Assembly (NCBI GenBank): GCA_963757115.1
Contig: CAVWQV010000006.1
Coordinates: forward strand, 186,001 to 250,000
Source: CAVWQV01 sp963757115
GTDB taxonomy: Bacteria; Pseudomonadota; Alphaproteobacteria; Acetobacterales; Acetobacteraceae
Length of the DNA: 64,000 nucleotides
Direction of reading: 5' to 3'
Under the pieces are notes generated by a model. That model saw only the letters and a program-made list of their open reading frames with translations, made no database searches and was not told the DNA's origin. Below are positions 8,997 to 19,133 of the stretch, piece by piece. Both the position numbers and the translations under genes were made by a program. Position 1 is the stretch's first letter; each line of letters starts with the position of its first letter.

Positions 8997-10532
8997 CTAC
9001 ACCGCTTGGCTAGCGCGCGCCTTGTACTCCGCCTTCAGCTCGCGCCGGAGCAGCTTGCCCGCCTCCGTGCGCGGCAGCCGCTCGACGATGTCCACGGCGC
9101 GCGGGCATTTCAGCCGCCCGAGATGCTCGAGGCAAAAGCCGACGAGTTCGGCGGCCGCCACCGCCGCACCCTCGCGCAACTGCACTACCGCCTGCACGAC
9201 CTCGCCGAGGTCGGGGTCGGGGACGCCGATCACCGCCGCATCGGCCACCGCGTCATGGCGCAGCAGCACGCTCTCGATCTCGGCCGGATAGATGTTGACG
9301 CCGCCCGACAGGATCAGGTCGGTGCGCCGGTCGCTGAGATAGAGGTAACCGTCCGCATCGAGATGGCCGATGTCGCCGTAGGTTGCCCAGCCACGCTCGT
9401 TGAACGCGGTTTCGGTTTTTTCGGGCGCATTGTGATAGGCGAAACGCGCCGAAAAACCTGAGAACCAGATGCCGCCGATCTCGCCGCGCGGCAGTTCGGC
9501 GCCGTCGGGGCCAAGGATGTGCACCGCAAGCCCGCCGACCGGTCGACCTACCGAGCCCTTGTGGGCGAGCCACTCGTCGCTGTCGATGAAGGTCAAGCCG
9601 ATATTCTCCGACCCGCCATAGTACTCGACAATGATGGGGCCCCACCAATCGATCATCCGCTGCTTGACGTGGACCGGGCAGGGTGCCGCGGCATGGATCA
9701 CGCGGCGTTGGGATGACAGGTCGTATCGGGCGCGCACCTCGGCCGGTAGCGCGAGCAGGCGGACGAACATGGTCGGCACCCACTGGCTGTGCGTCACGCG
9801 ATACCGCTCGATCGCGGCCAGCGCACGCTCGGGGTCGAAGCGACGCAGCATCACGACCGTCATGCCTTGGCCGAGAGCGCTTATGGAGAAGCCGTGCGGC
9901 GCGGCGTGGTAGAACGGCGCGGGCGAGAGATAGGTCCCGGTGTGGTCGCCGGCCAGAATTTTGTCCACGATCTCGCGGCCAGGCGCGGGCTTGCCCCGCT
10001 CGCTCGCCGGCTGGAGCGGGCGCAGGATGCCCTTCGGATAGCCGGACGTGCCGGACGAGTACATGAACTCGCGCCCGACCGGCCGCTCGGGCAAGGATGC
10101 CGGCGAGTTGCGGCTTGCCGTTTCTGCGGCGTAGTCAAGGCAGCCCGGCGCGGGGCCGTCCACTGTGGCCACCGCGAACTCCCCCCGCAGCTCGTCCGGA
10201 ATGGAGGGGGCCAGTGCCTTGCTCGTGACCACCAGCGCCGCGCCGCAATCGCGAAGCACATAGGTCAACTCGTGCGGTTTGAGATGGGTGTTCGGTAGCG
10301 CGTAGTAGAGGCCGGCGCGGCGGCAGGCCCAGGCGAGCTCGATCGCTTCGGGCCGGTTCTCGAGCAGCAAGGCGATCCGGTCGTTGGCGACGAGCCCGCG
10401 GTCGATCAGCCACTGCGCCGCCCGGTTCGCCCGGTCGGAAAGCTCGGCAAAGCTGAGGGCCTCATCGCTGTCGGGGAAGATGCAGGCGGCCCGCTCCGGC
10501 TGTCGTTGCGCCCAGTGCGCGAGCTCATCCAT
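8997..10532 (-). CDS. AMP-forming acyl-CoA synthetase
   Basis: A 511-residue ANL ligase. Motifs: P-loop MYSSGTSGYPKGILRP (about residues 165-180), EYYGGSENIGLTF in place of the more common YGxTE, the hinge RRTDLILSGGVNIYPAEIE, and the C-terminal lysine segment LPRTEAGKLLRRELK. The YGGSE motif is seen in ligases of bile-acid/cholesterol-side-chain or aryl type, but the substrate is a guess. It lies upstream of livHMGF on the same strand and diverges from the enoyl-CoA hydratase at 10605, so uptake and activation may be coordinated. Confidence 0.9.
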   Translation of the reverse strand: MDELAHWAQRQPERAACIFPDSDEALSFAELSDRANRAAQWLIDRGLVANDRIALLLENRPEAIELAWACRRAGLYYALPNTHLKPHELTYVLRDCGAALVVTSKALAPSIPDELRGEFAVATVDGPAPGCLDYAAETASRNSPASLPERPVGREFMYSSGTSGYPKGILRPLQPASERGKPAPGREIVDKILAGDHTGTYLSPAPFYHAAPHGFSISALGQGMTVVMLRRFDPERALAAIERYRVTHSQWVPTMFVRLLALPAEVRARYDLSSQRRVIHAAAPCPVHVKQRMIDWWGPIIVEYYGGSENIGLTFIDSDEWLAHKGSVGRPVGGLAVHILGPDGAELPRGEIGGIWFSGFSARFAYHNAPEKTETAFNERGWATYGDIGHLDADGYLYLSDRRTDLILSGGVNIYPAEIESVLLRHDAVADAAVIGVPDPDLGEVVQAVVQLREGAAVAAAELVGFCLEHLGRLKCPRAVDIVERLPRTEAGKLLRRELKAEYKARASQAV

Positions 10533-10604
10533 TCCAGCCTCCCGTTCTTGGCGGGCGATCTTAGGGTGCTACCCTCCCCGGTTCGCAAGGGGAGGAAAAT
10601 TCTG

Positions 10605-11471
10605 ATGGCCGAGCAGAGCGAGCAGGTCCGCTACGAGACGCCGGCGGCACACGTCGCGCGCATCGTCTTGGCGCGCCCTGGGGCACACAACGCCCAAGGT
10701 TTGCAAATGACGTACGAGCTGAACGCCGCGTTCGATCGAGCCGCGCAGGACAGCGACATCAAGGTCATCATCCTGGCTGGCGAGGGCAAGAATTTCTCAG
10801 CCGGGCACGATTTAGCGGGCGACGGCGGCAAGACCTGGCGCGACTTCCCGGTGGTGGGCACCTGGGCCGATTTCGACGCGAACGGGTCGGAGGGCCGCTA
10901 CGGTCGCGAAATGGAAATCTACCTGGAAATGTGCGAGCGCTGGCGCAACCTGCCAAAGCCCACGATCGCCGCTGTGCAAGGCAAGTGCATCGCCGGCGGC
11001 TTGATGCTGGCTTGGGTGTGCGACCTCATCATGGCGAGCGAGGACGCGACTTTCCGCGATCCGGTGATCGATTTCGGGATGCCTGGCGTCGAGTTCTTCA
11101 TGCACCCGTGGGAGCTCGGCATCCGCAAGGGCAAGGAGTTCCTGTTCACCGCCGACGAGCTAACCGCGGCGGAAGCGAAGGCGTGCGGCATGGTCAACCA
11201 TGTCGTGCCGCGCGAGCGGCTGGAACAGGAGACCTTGGCGCTCGCGGAGAAGATTGCGAAGAAGCCGCTGTTCGCGCTCAAGACGACCAAGGCGGCCGTG
11301 AACCACGTGCAGGATGTGCAAGGCCGGCGGAACGCGCAGATGCACGTCTTCAGCCTCCATCAGATGATGCACACCCACAATCAGCTCGTCTGGGGCATCC
11401 CGATAGACCCGAACGGCTTGCCCGAAACCGTGCGGGAGAAGGTGCTGGCGCGGGCTAAGGCGGGAAGCTGA
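10605..11471 (+). CDS. Enoyl-CoA hydratase/isomerase family protein
   Basis: A 288-residue crotonase-fold protein. The first oxyanion-hole segment is GKNFSAGHDLAGD and the second is AAVQGKCIAGGLMLAWVCDL; the usual catalytic glutamates of mitochondrial-type hydratases are not clearly in place (DPVIDFGMPGVEFFMHPWEL), so hydratase, hydrolase or isomerase activity remains open. A 20-residue insert rich in W, G and D (about 70-95) is larger than usual. The ATG at 10605 is chosen over 10506 because GGGGAGGA lies about 8 bases upstream. It converges with recQ. Confidence 0.85.
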   Translation: MAEQSEQVRYETPAAHVARIVLARPGAHNAQGLQMTYELNAAFDRAAQDSDIKVIILAGEGKNFSAGHDLAGDGGKTWRDFPVVGTWADFDANGSEGRYGREMEIYLEMCERWRNLPKPTIAAVQGKCIAGGLMLAWVCDLIMASEDATFRDPVIDFGMPGVEFFMHPWELGIRKGKEFLFTADELTAAEAKACGMVNHVVPRERLEQETLALAEKIAKKPLFALKTTKAAVNHVQDVQGRRNAQMHVFSLHQMMHTHNQLVWGIPIDPNGLPETVREKVLARAKAGS

Positions 11472-11486
11472 GGCGATTCCTTTTGC

Positions 11487-13309
11487 TCAGGCGGCCGCTC
11501 GCCCGAGTGCGGCCAGCACGCCGAGGCCGTAGCGTTCGAGCTTGGAAGCGCCCACGCCCCTGATTTGGCCGAGTTCCGCGAGGTTGACCGGGCGCACGGC
11601 AGCGATCTCCCGCAGCACGCTGTCGTGGAAGATGAGGTAGGGCGGCACCGACTGCGCCTTCGCCTCGGCGGCGCGCCACGTCCGCAGCGTGTCGAACCCG
11701 GGCGGCGCGTTGGTCACCGGCGACGCGGGTGCGCGCTCTGGACGGCGACGCGGGGGCGCCGGGGCAGGGGCGTCCTCGCGCAGCAACATGCGGCCTTCGC
11801 CGCGCAGCACGGGACGGGCGAGTTCCGGCACCAGGGCGAGGCTGGCGAACTCGCCGCTTTCCGTGCGAAGCAGCCCCGCGGCGATCAACTGCCGGATGAC
11901 CGAGCGCCAGAACAGGCGCGGGCGGTCCGCGCCGATGCCGAAGGTGGGCAGCGCCTGATGGCGATGGCGCAGCACCATGGGCGTCTCCTCGCCGCGCAGC
12001 ACCGCGATCACGTGCTGTGCGCCGAAGATCTGGCCGGTTCGGTAAACGGCGGAGAGCACCTTTTGCGCTTCCGTCGTGCCGTCGAACTGGTTGACCGGAT
12101 GCGCGCAAGTGTCGCAATGCCCGCACGGGTCGGAGAGCAATTCGCCGAAGCAGGCGAGCAGGCTTCGGGTTCGACATTGGGTGGTTTCAGTGAGCCGGAT
12201 CATCGCTTCGAGCCGCTCGCGCATCACCCGCTTCTGCGCGTCCGGCGCCGTGGACTGCGCCAGCCAGTGACGCGCCCGAGCGATGTCCTCGCCGCCGTAG
12301 AGAAGCAGCGTGTGCGACGGATCGCCGTCGCGCCCGGCGCGACCGATCTGCTGGTAGTAGGCTTCCGGACTGTCGGGCATGTCGAGGTGTGCCACGAACC
12401 GAACGTCCGGCCGGTCGATGCCCATGCCGAAGGCGATGGTGGCCACCATCACCAACGGCTCGCCGGAGCGGAAGCGGGTCAGGGCGGCCCGCTTCGCCGA
12501 GGGTTCAAGTCCCGCATGGAAGGCCACCGCCGGGCATCCATCCTGCCGCCAGCCGCGCCGCGACGCGCTCGGTCTTAGCGCGGCTGCCGCAGTACCACGA
12601 TGCCGCAGGCGCCGGCGTGACGCGCCAGCAGCGCCCGCAACTGCGCCATCTCGCCCACCTTCGGTTCGGCGGCGATGTGGAGGTTGGGCCGATGAAAGCT
12701 GGCTATGAACGGAGCGGCACTCTCCATGCCGAGCGCTTGGAGGATGTCGGCGCGTGTCCGTTCGTCCGCCGTAGCGGTGAGCGCCACCCGCGGCACACCG
12801 GGGAAGCGGTCGGGTAGGCAACGAAGCTCGCGATATTCCGGCCGGAACTCGTGCCCCCACTGCGATACGCAATGCGCCTCGTCGATCGCGATCAAGGCGA
12901 GCGAGATGCCGCGCAGGCGCTCAAGCGTGCCAGGGGCAAGTAGCCGCTCGGGTGACACGTAGAGTAGGTCGAGTCGCCGCTCGAGCAGGTCATGCGTCGT
13001 GTGTCGCGCCTCGGCCGGGTCGAGTTCGGAGTGCAGGGCGCCAGCGGCAACCCCGAGCTGCCGCAATGCGGCGACCTGATCGTCCATCAGCGCGATCAGC
13101 GGCGAGACAACCACGGCGGTGCCTGGTCGGCACAGGGCGGGCACCTGGTAGCAGATGCTCTTGCCGCCGCCGGTCGGCATCAGCACCAGAGCATCCCCGC
13201 CCGAAACGATCTGGCGCACCGCGTCCTGCTGCAGGCCGCGAAAGCCCGGGAAGCCGAATACCCGGCGCAATACCGCGAGTGGGTCTGCCTCCACCGCGCC
13301 TGGCGTCAC
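11487..13309 (-). CDS. recQ: ATP-dependent DNA helicase RecQ, two frame breaks
   Basis: An SF2 3'-5' helicase. The N-terminal half has Walker A LMPTGGGKSICYQVPAL, IAIDEAHCVSQWGHEFRPEY and ALTATADERTR. Motif IV is split: the first frame ends GIVVL, a shift near 12595 gives YCGSRAKTERVAARLAA, and another near 12545 gives DGCPAVAFHAGLEPS and the rest. Downstream are ATIAFGMGIDRPDVRFVAH and QQIGRAGRDG, the zinc-binding C..C..C cluster (CGHCDTCAH), a winged-helix region and a C-terminal HRDC domain. Full length is about 607 residues, as in E. coli RecQ. Both breaks are +1 changes without lost residues. The GTG start lies 15 bp after the lipoprotein stop. Confidence 0.88.
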
Positions 13310-13324
13310 GAGGTGAGTGGCTGG

Positions 13325-13711
13325 CTAGAGGCCGGCGATACCGATCTCGACCCGCCGGCTTTCCTGCGGGGCAAGGGTGAAATCGGTCGGACCTTTGGCC
13401 GTGAGACGAATCCGCCTGTTGTCGACGCCATCCCGTTGCAACTGGTCGACGACCACCTGCGCGCGGGTGCGCGACAGCGCGACGTTTGCTTGCTGGCTGC
13501 CATCCGGTGCCGCGAAGCCCATCACCGTCACGGTCTGGGCGGGATGCTGGGCCGCCCAGCCCGCGGCGGCGGTGATCGCCGCCTGCGCGTTGTCATCGAG
13601 GCTGGCCGACCACTCCTGGAAGAAGACCAGGAATTTCTGCGACGGCGGAGGATCGGACGCGCAGGCGCCCAAGCTCGACAGCAGCAGCAAGCCGACAGCA
13701 AGGCGACGCAT
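13325..13711 (-). CDS. Small OmpA-like outer-membrane lipoprotein
   Basis: A 128-residue protein with a lipobox (LLLLSSLGACAS, acylated cysteine near residue 18) followed almost directly by a single OmpA C-terminal domain: FLVFFQEWSASLDDNAQAAI, VTVMGFAAPDGS, ALSRTRAQVVVDQL and the closing ESRRVEIGI. Such domains hold peptidoglycan. It is short, with no partner domain, so it resembles a minimal Pal-like anchor. The ATG at 13711 is chosen because AGGA is 9 bases upstream; an in-frame TTG lies two codons earlier. It is 15 bp upstream of recQ on the same strand, an unusual pairing. Confidence 0.8.
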   Translation of the reverse strand: MRRLAVGLLLLSSLGACASDPPPSQKFLVFFQEWSASLDDNAQAAITAAAGWAAQHPAQTVTVMGFAAPDGSQQANVALSRTRAQVVVDQLQRDGVDNRRIRLTAKGPTDFTLAPQESRRVEIGIAGL

Positions 13712-13791
13712 GGCCAAATCCTACCGGACGTAATTGAAGCTTAGTTAACTGACCGGCGGCCGCCGGCGTCAACCGGCGTCGCAACCGCCGG

Positions 13792-15416
13792 TCAACCCGC
13801 CGCCACAATGGCGCGCCCACCCGAGATCCGCCAGATCCGATCCAGTCGCTCGACGCCGGTGAGGCGGTGCATGATGAGGATCACGGTTCGTCCTTCGGCC
13901 ACCTCGTTCAATGTGCCGAGGAAGGCACGCTCGGTTTCGCTGTCGAGGCCGGCGCAAGGCTCGTCTAGGATCAGCACCGCCGCACCGGACAACAGGGCGC
14001 GGGCCAACGCGAGCCGCCGGCCCTGCCCCCCGAGAGGCGAGTGCCGCCCTCGCCCACCCAGGTCTCAAGCCTATCTGGCAGTGATCGCACCACGTCGCCC
14101 ACGCGGGCCGCGTCCAGCGCCGCCCAAAGTGCCGCGTCGTCCGCCTCGGGGCGAGCCAGCACCAGGTTGTTGCGGATGGTGTCGTCGAACAGGTGCGTCG
14201 CCTGGCTCAGCCACCCGATCCTCGCCCGGACGTCGGGAGCGGCGATTGCGCCTATGTCGACGCCCCCGAGCAGCACCCTGCCTTGCTGCGGCGCGGCCAT
14301 CTTGAGCGCGAGCGCCGCCAAAGTTGACTTGCCGGAGCCGGACGGGCCGAGGATCGCGATCCGGCTGCCCTCGGGCACGTCGAGCGTGAGGCCGTCGAAC
14401 ACCGGCAGCCGGGCGGGGTCCCAGCCGAAATGCACCCCCTCAAACCGCAGCGCGGTACCCGTCGGCGCGGGCGCCGGCTTGGCGGGTTCGGGAACTGGCG
14501 GCGGCGCCTCGGCCGCCTCGAGAACGCGGCGCGCGGCTACGGCTGCGTACCCCGCCAGCGCTCCGGCCCGTGGCAGTCCAACCACGGCGTCGAAAGCCGC
14601 GAGAACCAGGAACGCGCCGGCCACCGCCGCCACCGGCTCGAACCCGGCCGCGATGAGCACCGCCAGGATCGCGAGTTGACCGCATAGGAACGCACCGACG
14701 CTGGCCAGCGTCATGCGATTGGCCACGCTCCGTTGCGCCGCGAGCAACGCGCCTTCCCGCGCCTGCACGGCCGCGAGCATCCGTCCCTCCGCGCCGAAGG
14801 CCCGCACTTCCCGAAGGCCCGTAACGGCGTCGAGCGCCGCCACGCGCAATCCGGCCAGCGCTCCCGCCAATTGCTGGCCCGCGTTGCGCGTTATCCTCAT
14901 GGCGGTCCAGGGAAGACCGAACGCGGCCAGGACGAACAACGGGCCGATGACCGCCGCGAGCGCCGCGTCGCGGCGTCCCACCAGCACGAGCAACGCGGGG
15001 AGCAGCAGAACGGCGCACGCCAACGGAACCAGGAAACCGATGAACAGGCTGTCCAGCGCCTCCACGTCAGACACGAGCCGGGTCAGAATGTCACCTGCCC
15101 GGCGGAAGCCGAGGCCGCCGGCCGCGTTGCGCGACACGCTGCGGAAGAACCAAACCCGCAGCGATGCAAGCGCCCGGAAGGTGCCTTCGTGCAACCACAA
15201 ACGCTCGAAGTAGCGTAGGAGCACTCTGGCAATACCGGTCCGGCGCAGCAGCACTGGTGCGATCAGGGCTCCAGTAACGGCGGTCCCGATCATCGCCCCC
15301 GAGAGGGCCATGAGGCCGATCCCGGCGAACAAAGCCCCGAGCGTCGCCGCGAAGCCGAGCGCCAGCCACCAGACGTGCCCGCGCCAAAGTGCGACCACGC
15401 GAAGCAACTCCCTCAC
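13792..15416 (-). CDS. cydC: Thiol reductant ABC exporter subunit CydC, one frame break
   Basis: One half of the CydDC heterodimer, which exports cysteine/glutathione to the periplasm and is needed for cytochrome bd maturation. The membrane domain (about 1-310) includes VLLRYFERLWLHEGTFRALASL, typical of CydC; the ATPase has Walker A LGPSGSGKSTLAAL. Just after TRLSGG, the frame must shift to give QGRRLALARALLSG and Walker B VLILDEPCAGLDSETE. The break is in a run of six G (plus-strand C at 14026-14031) where seven are needed, a classic homopolymer indel. It overlaps cydD by 4 bp. Confidence 0.87.
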
Positions 15417-17112
15417 GCGGCACCTCGCGCCGGCACCGCGGCGCGACCCTTCGCGATGTCGAGCCGCCGACCGCCAAACGCATGGGCGGCCGCCGCGTGG
15501 CTGGCCAGGATGACGGTCCGGCCCAGGGCGAGGCGGCGGAGGCTGTCGAGCACCTCGGCCTCTGTGGCCGGGTCGAGATGCGCGGTCGGCTCGTCCAGCA
15601 ACAACAAGGGTGCATCCTTCAGGAAGGCCCGTGCGATCGCGATGCGCTGCGCTTGGCCGCCGGAAAACCCGTAGCCATCCTCGCCCACCACCGTGTCCAA
15701 CCCAGCCGGCAACAGCTCGGCAAAGCGGTCGACCCGGGCGGCCCGCGCGGCCTCCGCCACCTCCGCGTCAGTGGCTTCGGGGCGGGCAAAGCGGATGTTC
15801 TCCCGGATGGTGCCAGCGAAGAGTATGGGACGCTGGCCGATCCAAGCCGTGAGCCTGGATAAGGCCTGCGGCACCAGTTCGGTCAGATCGGCACCGTTGA
15901 TCGTCGCCCGGCCGCTATCGGGCCGGACAAAACCGAGCAGGATCTCGATCACGGTGGACTTGCCGGCGCCGGAAGGTCCCGCGAGCACCAGCACTTCGCC
16001 GGCCGGTACCGGAATGATAGCCCGTCCAGCGCCGGGCCGCGGGCCGGATCCCAGGTAAACCGCACGTCCTCGAACGCAACGCTCGCCCCGCGCGCCGCCA
16101 CGGTGCGTACAACGGGTGCCGGGCCGAGTTTAGCGGTATCGGGCAGCGGCGGCAGGGCGAGCAGCGCTTCCGCGGCTCCTACGGCATGCATTCGATCCTG
16201 ATACGCGGCGGAAAACGCGCGGAGCGGCGCGAAGAACTCCGGCACGAGCAGCAAAACAAACAAAGCAGCTCCAGGGTACGCCAGTGTCCCGGCGCGGAGC
16301 GCGAGACCGTAGCGTATGGCGAGCACGACCAGTGCCGCGGCCGCCGCCAAGTCGAGCGCTACCGACGAAAGAAAGGCGACACGGAGCACGCGCATCGTCC
16401 GCCGGCGCAGATCGTCCGCCGCCAACGCGAGCGCAGCGGCCTCTTCCGCCTCCCGCCCATGCACCACGATGGTGGCGATCCCGCGCACGCGGTCGAGAAA
16501 GCGGGTCTGCAGCCGGGCAAGTGCGGTGAACTGCCGACGCGAAGCAGCCGCAGCCCCAAGCCCGGCCAGCGCCATCGCGACCGGCACCAGCAAACCGCAG
16601 GCGACCAGCACCAGGGCTGCGAAGGGATCGGCGAGCAGCGCGGCACCGGCTACCAGCGCCGGCGCAGCCAGGGCGAGTCCCGCGGCCGGCATCCAGCGCG
16701 CGAATAACCCATCCAGGGCTTCGATCCGATCCACAACGATCGCGGTCAGCTCTCCCGAGTGGAGCGTGCGCCCGAGTGCAGGCCCGGTGTGCAGTATGCG
16801 GGCCAGGGCATCGCTGCGCAGGCGCCGACGAGCGCCGGCGCCCGCGGCGAACGCTGCGCGGTCGGAAACCAGTGTCAGGCCGGCGCGCGCCAGGGCGATG
16901 ACGCCAAAGCCTACGAGGAATAACCATCGCGGATGGCCCGCAAGCGCACCAGCCAGCCCACTCGCCGCGCAGAATGCTTGTCCGATGGCCAGACCCGTGC
17001 CGAGCAGCCCGAGGGCCAGGACCGGCCGGGCTGACCTACGGCCGATCCGCCCTTGCGTGCGGAGCCACGCTCGCACCTCGACTCGCCGACCCCGCTTGCC
17101 ATCGTCCGCCAT
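15413..17112 (-). CDS. cydD: Thiol reductant ABC exporter subunit CydD, one frame break
   Basis: The partner of CydC. The N-terminal membrane domain has RRLRSDALARILHTGPALGR and IEALDGLFARWMP; the ATPase has LVLAGPSGAGKSTVIEILLG, GYGFSGGQAQRIAIARAFL and LLLDEPTAHLDPATE. Between LDGLSF and VPAGEVLVLAGP one base is missing near 16005-16012. Full length is about 567 residues, normal for CydD. The ATG at 17112 has GAGGCG 5 bases upstream. No cydAB oxidase genes are in the window, so the bd oxidase, if any, is encoded elsewhere. Confidence 0.87.
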
Positions 17113-17253
17113 TCGCCTCGGATTAAGGCAGGCTTGGAAGAATTGACAGGCCCGCCGGCGTGCACCCTTGCCGGGCGCAATGTGCGGTACCTGGAGGCGG
17201 ACCCGACCCGCCTCGGCCGGAAAGGCGTTCGCGCAAGCCGCGATAACCTAGTG

Positions 17254-18267
17254 TCAAGGGGCGCTTCCCGCCGCGCCCGCGGCCTCACGCCGCAGCGGAA
17301 TCCGGAGATCATACTGCGTGCCCGGGCCATGGCGCACTTCGAGCGTCGCCCCAAGCTGGCGCGCGAAGCCGCGGATCAGCTGAATTCCGAGCCCGTCCCG
17401 CGCGCCCAACTCGCTCTCTTCGGCACTCTCTGGGAGTCCCACGCCGTCGTCGTGAATTGAGAGGAATGCCATTTCGGACATAACCCCAAGATGTACGGCG
17501 ATCTGCCCCCTTCGCCCGGAAGGGAAAGCGTACTTGATGGCGTTGCTGACCGCCTCCGTCACGATCAATGAAAGTGGAACGGCTTGGTCACTCGACACCT
17601 CGACCTCGGTCGCCTCGATGGTCAAACCGATGCGATCGCCTTCACGCTCGCCCATGGCCTCGAACAGCTGCCGGCAAAGCTCCGAAAGGAAGATCGGCAT
17701 GTTGATCGAATGAAGCCCCCCCTCCGAATACAAATGTCGGTGCAAGGTTCCCAAGGCGCGCACACGATCCCGCGCTGACAGGAACTCGGCTCTGGCCGCC
17801 GGTAATCTGATCCGGTTGGCTTGAAGGCTGAGGAGGCTGGCGACGATCTGAAGGTTGTTTTTCACCCGGTGGTGGATCTCACGCATCAGGAGTTCCTGCT
17901 GCACCGTCGCTTCGCGCAGCTGGACCTCGTGATCGGCAAGTGCCTTCGTAGCATCCGAGAACGCTTGAGCCACGTGCACGACCTCGACCGGCAGCGTGAG
18001 GTTTCTCGCCTCGAACGGGCCGCCGCCCTTCCAGTGCTCGACCGCGTCGGCGAGCAGCTGAAGCGGTCGGCCGACCGCACGCCCAGTGGCCGCAACGGCA
18101 CACCCCATGCCAACGACACAAGCGCCGACCAGGAGGAGCGCATCGCGCCCGAACGTGCCGCTGCGGCTCGCGAAAACGAGTGCCGTGATCATCAATGGGA
18201 GCGTCGATACGATGATCAGCACTGTGACCCGCGCCCGAATCGAGCCGAGCGGACGCCTAGTCACCAT
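17254..18267 (-). CDS. HisKA_2/HWE-type sensor histidine kinase, general stress response
   Basis: A 337-residue membrane kinase. Two hydrophobic segments (about 13-31 and 43-62) lie almost back to back, leaving only a very short periplasmic loop, then a HAMP-like linker. The dimerisation/phosphotransfer box is LMREIHHRVKNNLQIVASLL, with the phospho-acceptor His near 133, as in HisKA_2 kinases; the ATPase has TEAVSNAIKYAFP (N box) and DDGVGLPE with GLGIQLI. This kinase class phosphorylates PhyR-type regulators. It is 21 bp downstream of nepR. The lack of a sensory domain suggests sensing in the membrane or through a partner. Confidence 0.88.
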   Translation of the reverse strand: MVTRRPLGSIRARVTVLIIVSTLPLMITALVFASRSGTFGRDALLLVGACVVGMGCAVAATGRAVGRPLQLLADAVEHWKGGGPFEARNLTLPVEVVHVAQAFSDATKALADHEVQLREATVQQELLMREIHHRVKNNLQIVASLLSLQANRIRLPAARAEFLSARDRVRALGTLHRHLYSEGGLHSINMPIFLSELCRQLFEAMGEREGDRIGLTIEATEVEVSSDQAVPLSLIVTEAVSNAIKYAFPSGRRGQIAVHLGVMSEMAFLSIHDDGVGLPESAEESELGARDGLGIQLIRGFARQLGATLEVRHGPGTQYDLRIPLRREAAGAAGSAP

Positions 18268-18288
18268 CTGCCCCTACGGGGTTGGAGT

Positions 18289-18495
18289 TTACTTCTTTCG
18301 GTCTCCCTCTATGAGGCGCAGAAGTTCCTCAGGGATGGGCTCATTGGCAACGCCGTCAAACAGCTCATGCAGGCCGCGTTGCAGCCAAAGGTCGAAAGCG
18401 GCCTCGGCCTTCGGCACCGTTGGCGGATGCACCGGCACCGGTTTGTCTTTCCGCTGCTTCATCGGGATATGCTTCATGGAAAAACCGCCAAGCAT
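18289..18495 (-). CDS. nepR: NepR-type anti-sigma factor
   Basis: A 68-residue protein without cysteines or a membrane segment. Its C-terminal half, AAFDLWLQRGLHELFDGVANEP followed by IPEELLRLIE, matches the NepR core: two short helices joined at a conserved NEP(I/V)P turn. NepR holds the EcfG sigma factor inactive and is itself sequestered by phosphorylated PhyR. The basic, proline-rich N-terminus is typical and disordered. Start is uncertain: ATG at 18495 or at 18477, neither with a strong Shine-Dalgarno. It lies downstream of the sigma gene at 18564, while in many alphaproteobacteria nepR comes first. Confidence 0.85.
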   Translation of the reverse strand: MLGGFSMKHIPMKQRKDKPVPVHPPTVPKAEAAFDLWLQRGLHELFDGVANEPIPEELLRLIEGDRKK

Positions 18496-18563
18496 AGGGT
18501 CGATGGACCGCCGCCGACCACTCGTCCATCTCTAGACCCTAGCGCCCGACTCCCCTCAAAGTT

Positions 18564-19133
18564 CTAGGAACGCGGCTGATCGGGACGCGCGGCCGTATCC
18601 ACGATCTTAAGGACGCGGACAGTGGACCGCTCCTGCTTCTCGCCGACAAGCCAGGCTTCCAACTGGCGGCGGGCGCGGAACACTCGGCTTTTTGCCGTTC
18701 CCACGGCGCAACCCGTTGCCGCCGCGAGGGCCTCATAGCTCATTCCGTGCACTACCACCATCACGAGTGCCTCCCGCTGGTCAGCGGGCAGCTTCACCAT
18801 AGCTTGCCCAAGCTCCTTTAGGGCCAAGCGGTCCTCGTGCGCCGCGTTGCTCGCAAATGCCGAGGCCGGGACGTCGTCGATATCGGTCGTGTCCCGCCGT
18901 TTGCGGAGATTGGATATGAAGCGATTCCGGAGGATACGGTGCATCCAGGCCGCGAAGTTGGTGCCAGGAATGAAGCTGTCTTGGGCTGAAAGCGCGTTGC
19001 AAACAGCATCCTGAACGAGATCCTCGGCGGCAGCCCGATTGCGCGTCAGCGCCAAAGCTTGGACCCGTAGCTTGGGGAGGATCGCAATCACTTGATCGTG
19101 GAAAATGGGGAACTCGGAAGCAGTAGCGGACAT
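18564..19133 (-). CDS. ECF sigma factor, EcfG-like (general stress response)
   Basis: A 189-residue two-domain sigma factor. Region 2 is ALALTRNRAAAEDLVQDAVCNAL with TNFAAWMHRILRNRFISNLRKRR; region 4 is LPADQREALVMVVVHGMSYEALAAA with VGTAKSRVFRARRQLEAWL. The fit to EcfG is good but looser than for the neighbour at 19303 (GCAVGTAKSR rather than GCxVGTIKSR). AGGAG stands 8 bases before the ATG. It is followed after 68 bp by nepR, its probable anti-sigma factor. Confidence 0.85.
   Translation of the reverse strand: MSATASEFPIFHDQVIAILPKLRVQALALTRNRAAAEDLVQDAVCNALSAQDSFIPGTNFAAWMHRILRNRFISNLRKRRDTTDIDDVPASAFASNAAHEDRLALKELGQAMVKLPADQREALVMVVVHGMSYEALAAATGCAVGTAKSRVFRARRQLEAWLVGEKQERSTVRVLKIVDTAARPDQPRS

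Noticed and set aside
12501..12515. GGGTTCAAGTCCCGC resembles a tRNA T-arm
   Set aside because: It lies inside recQ, encodes the conserved HAGLEPS segment, and no acceptor stem, D-arm or anticodon arm is arranged around it.
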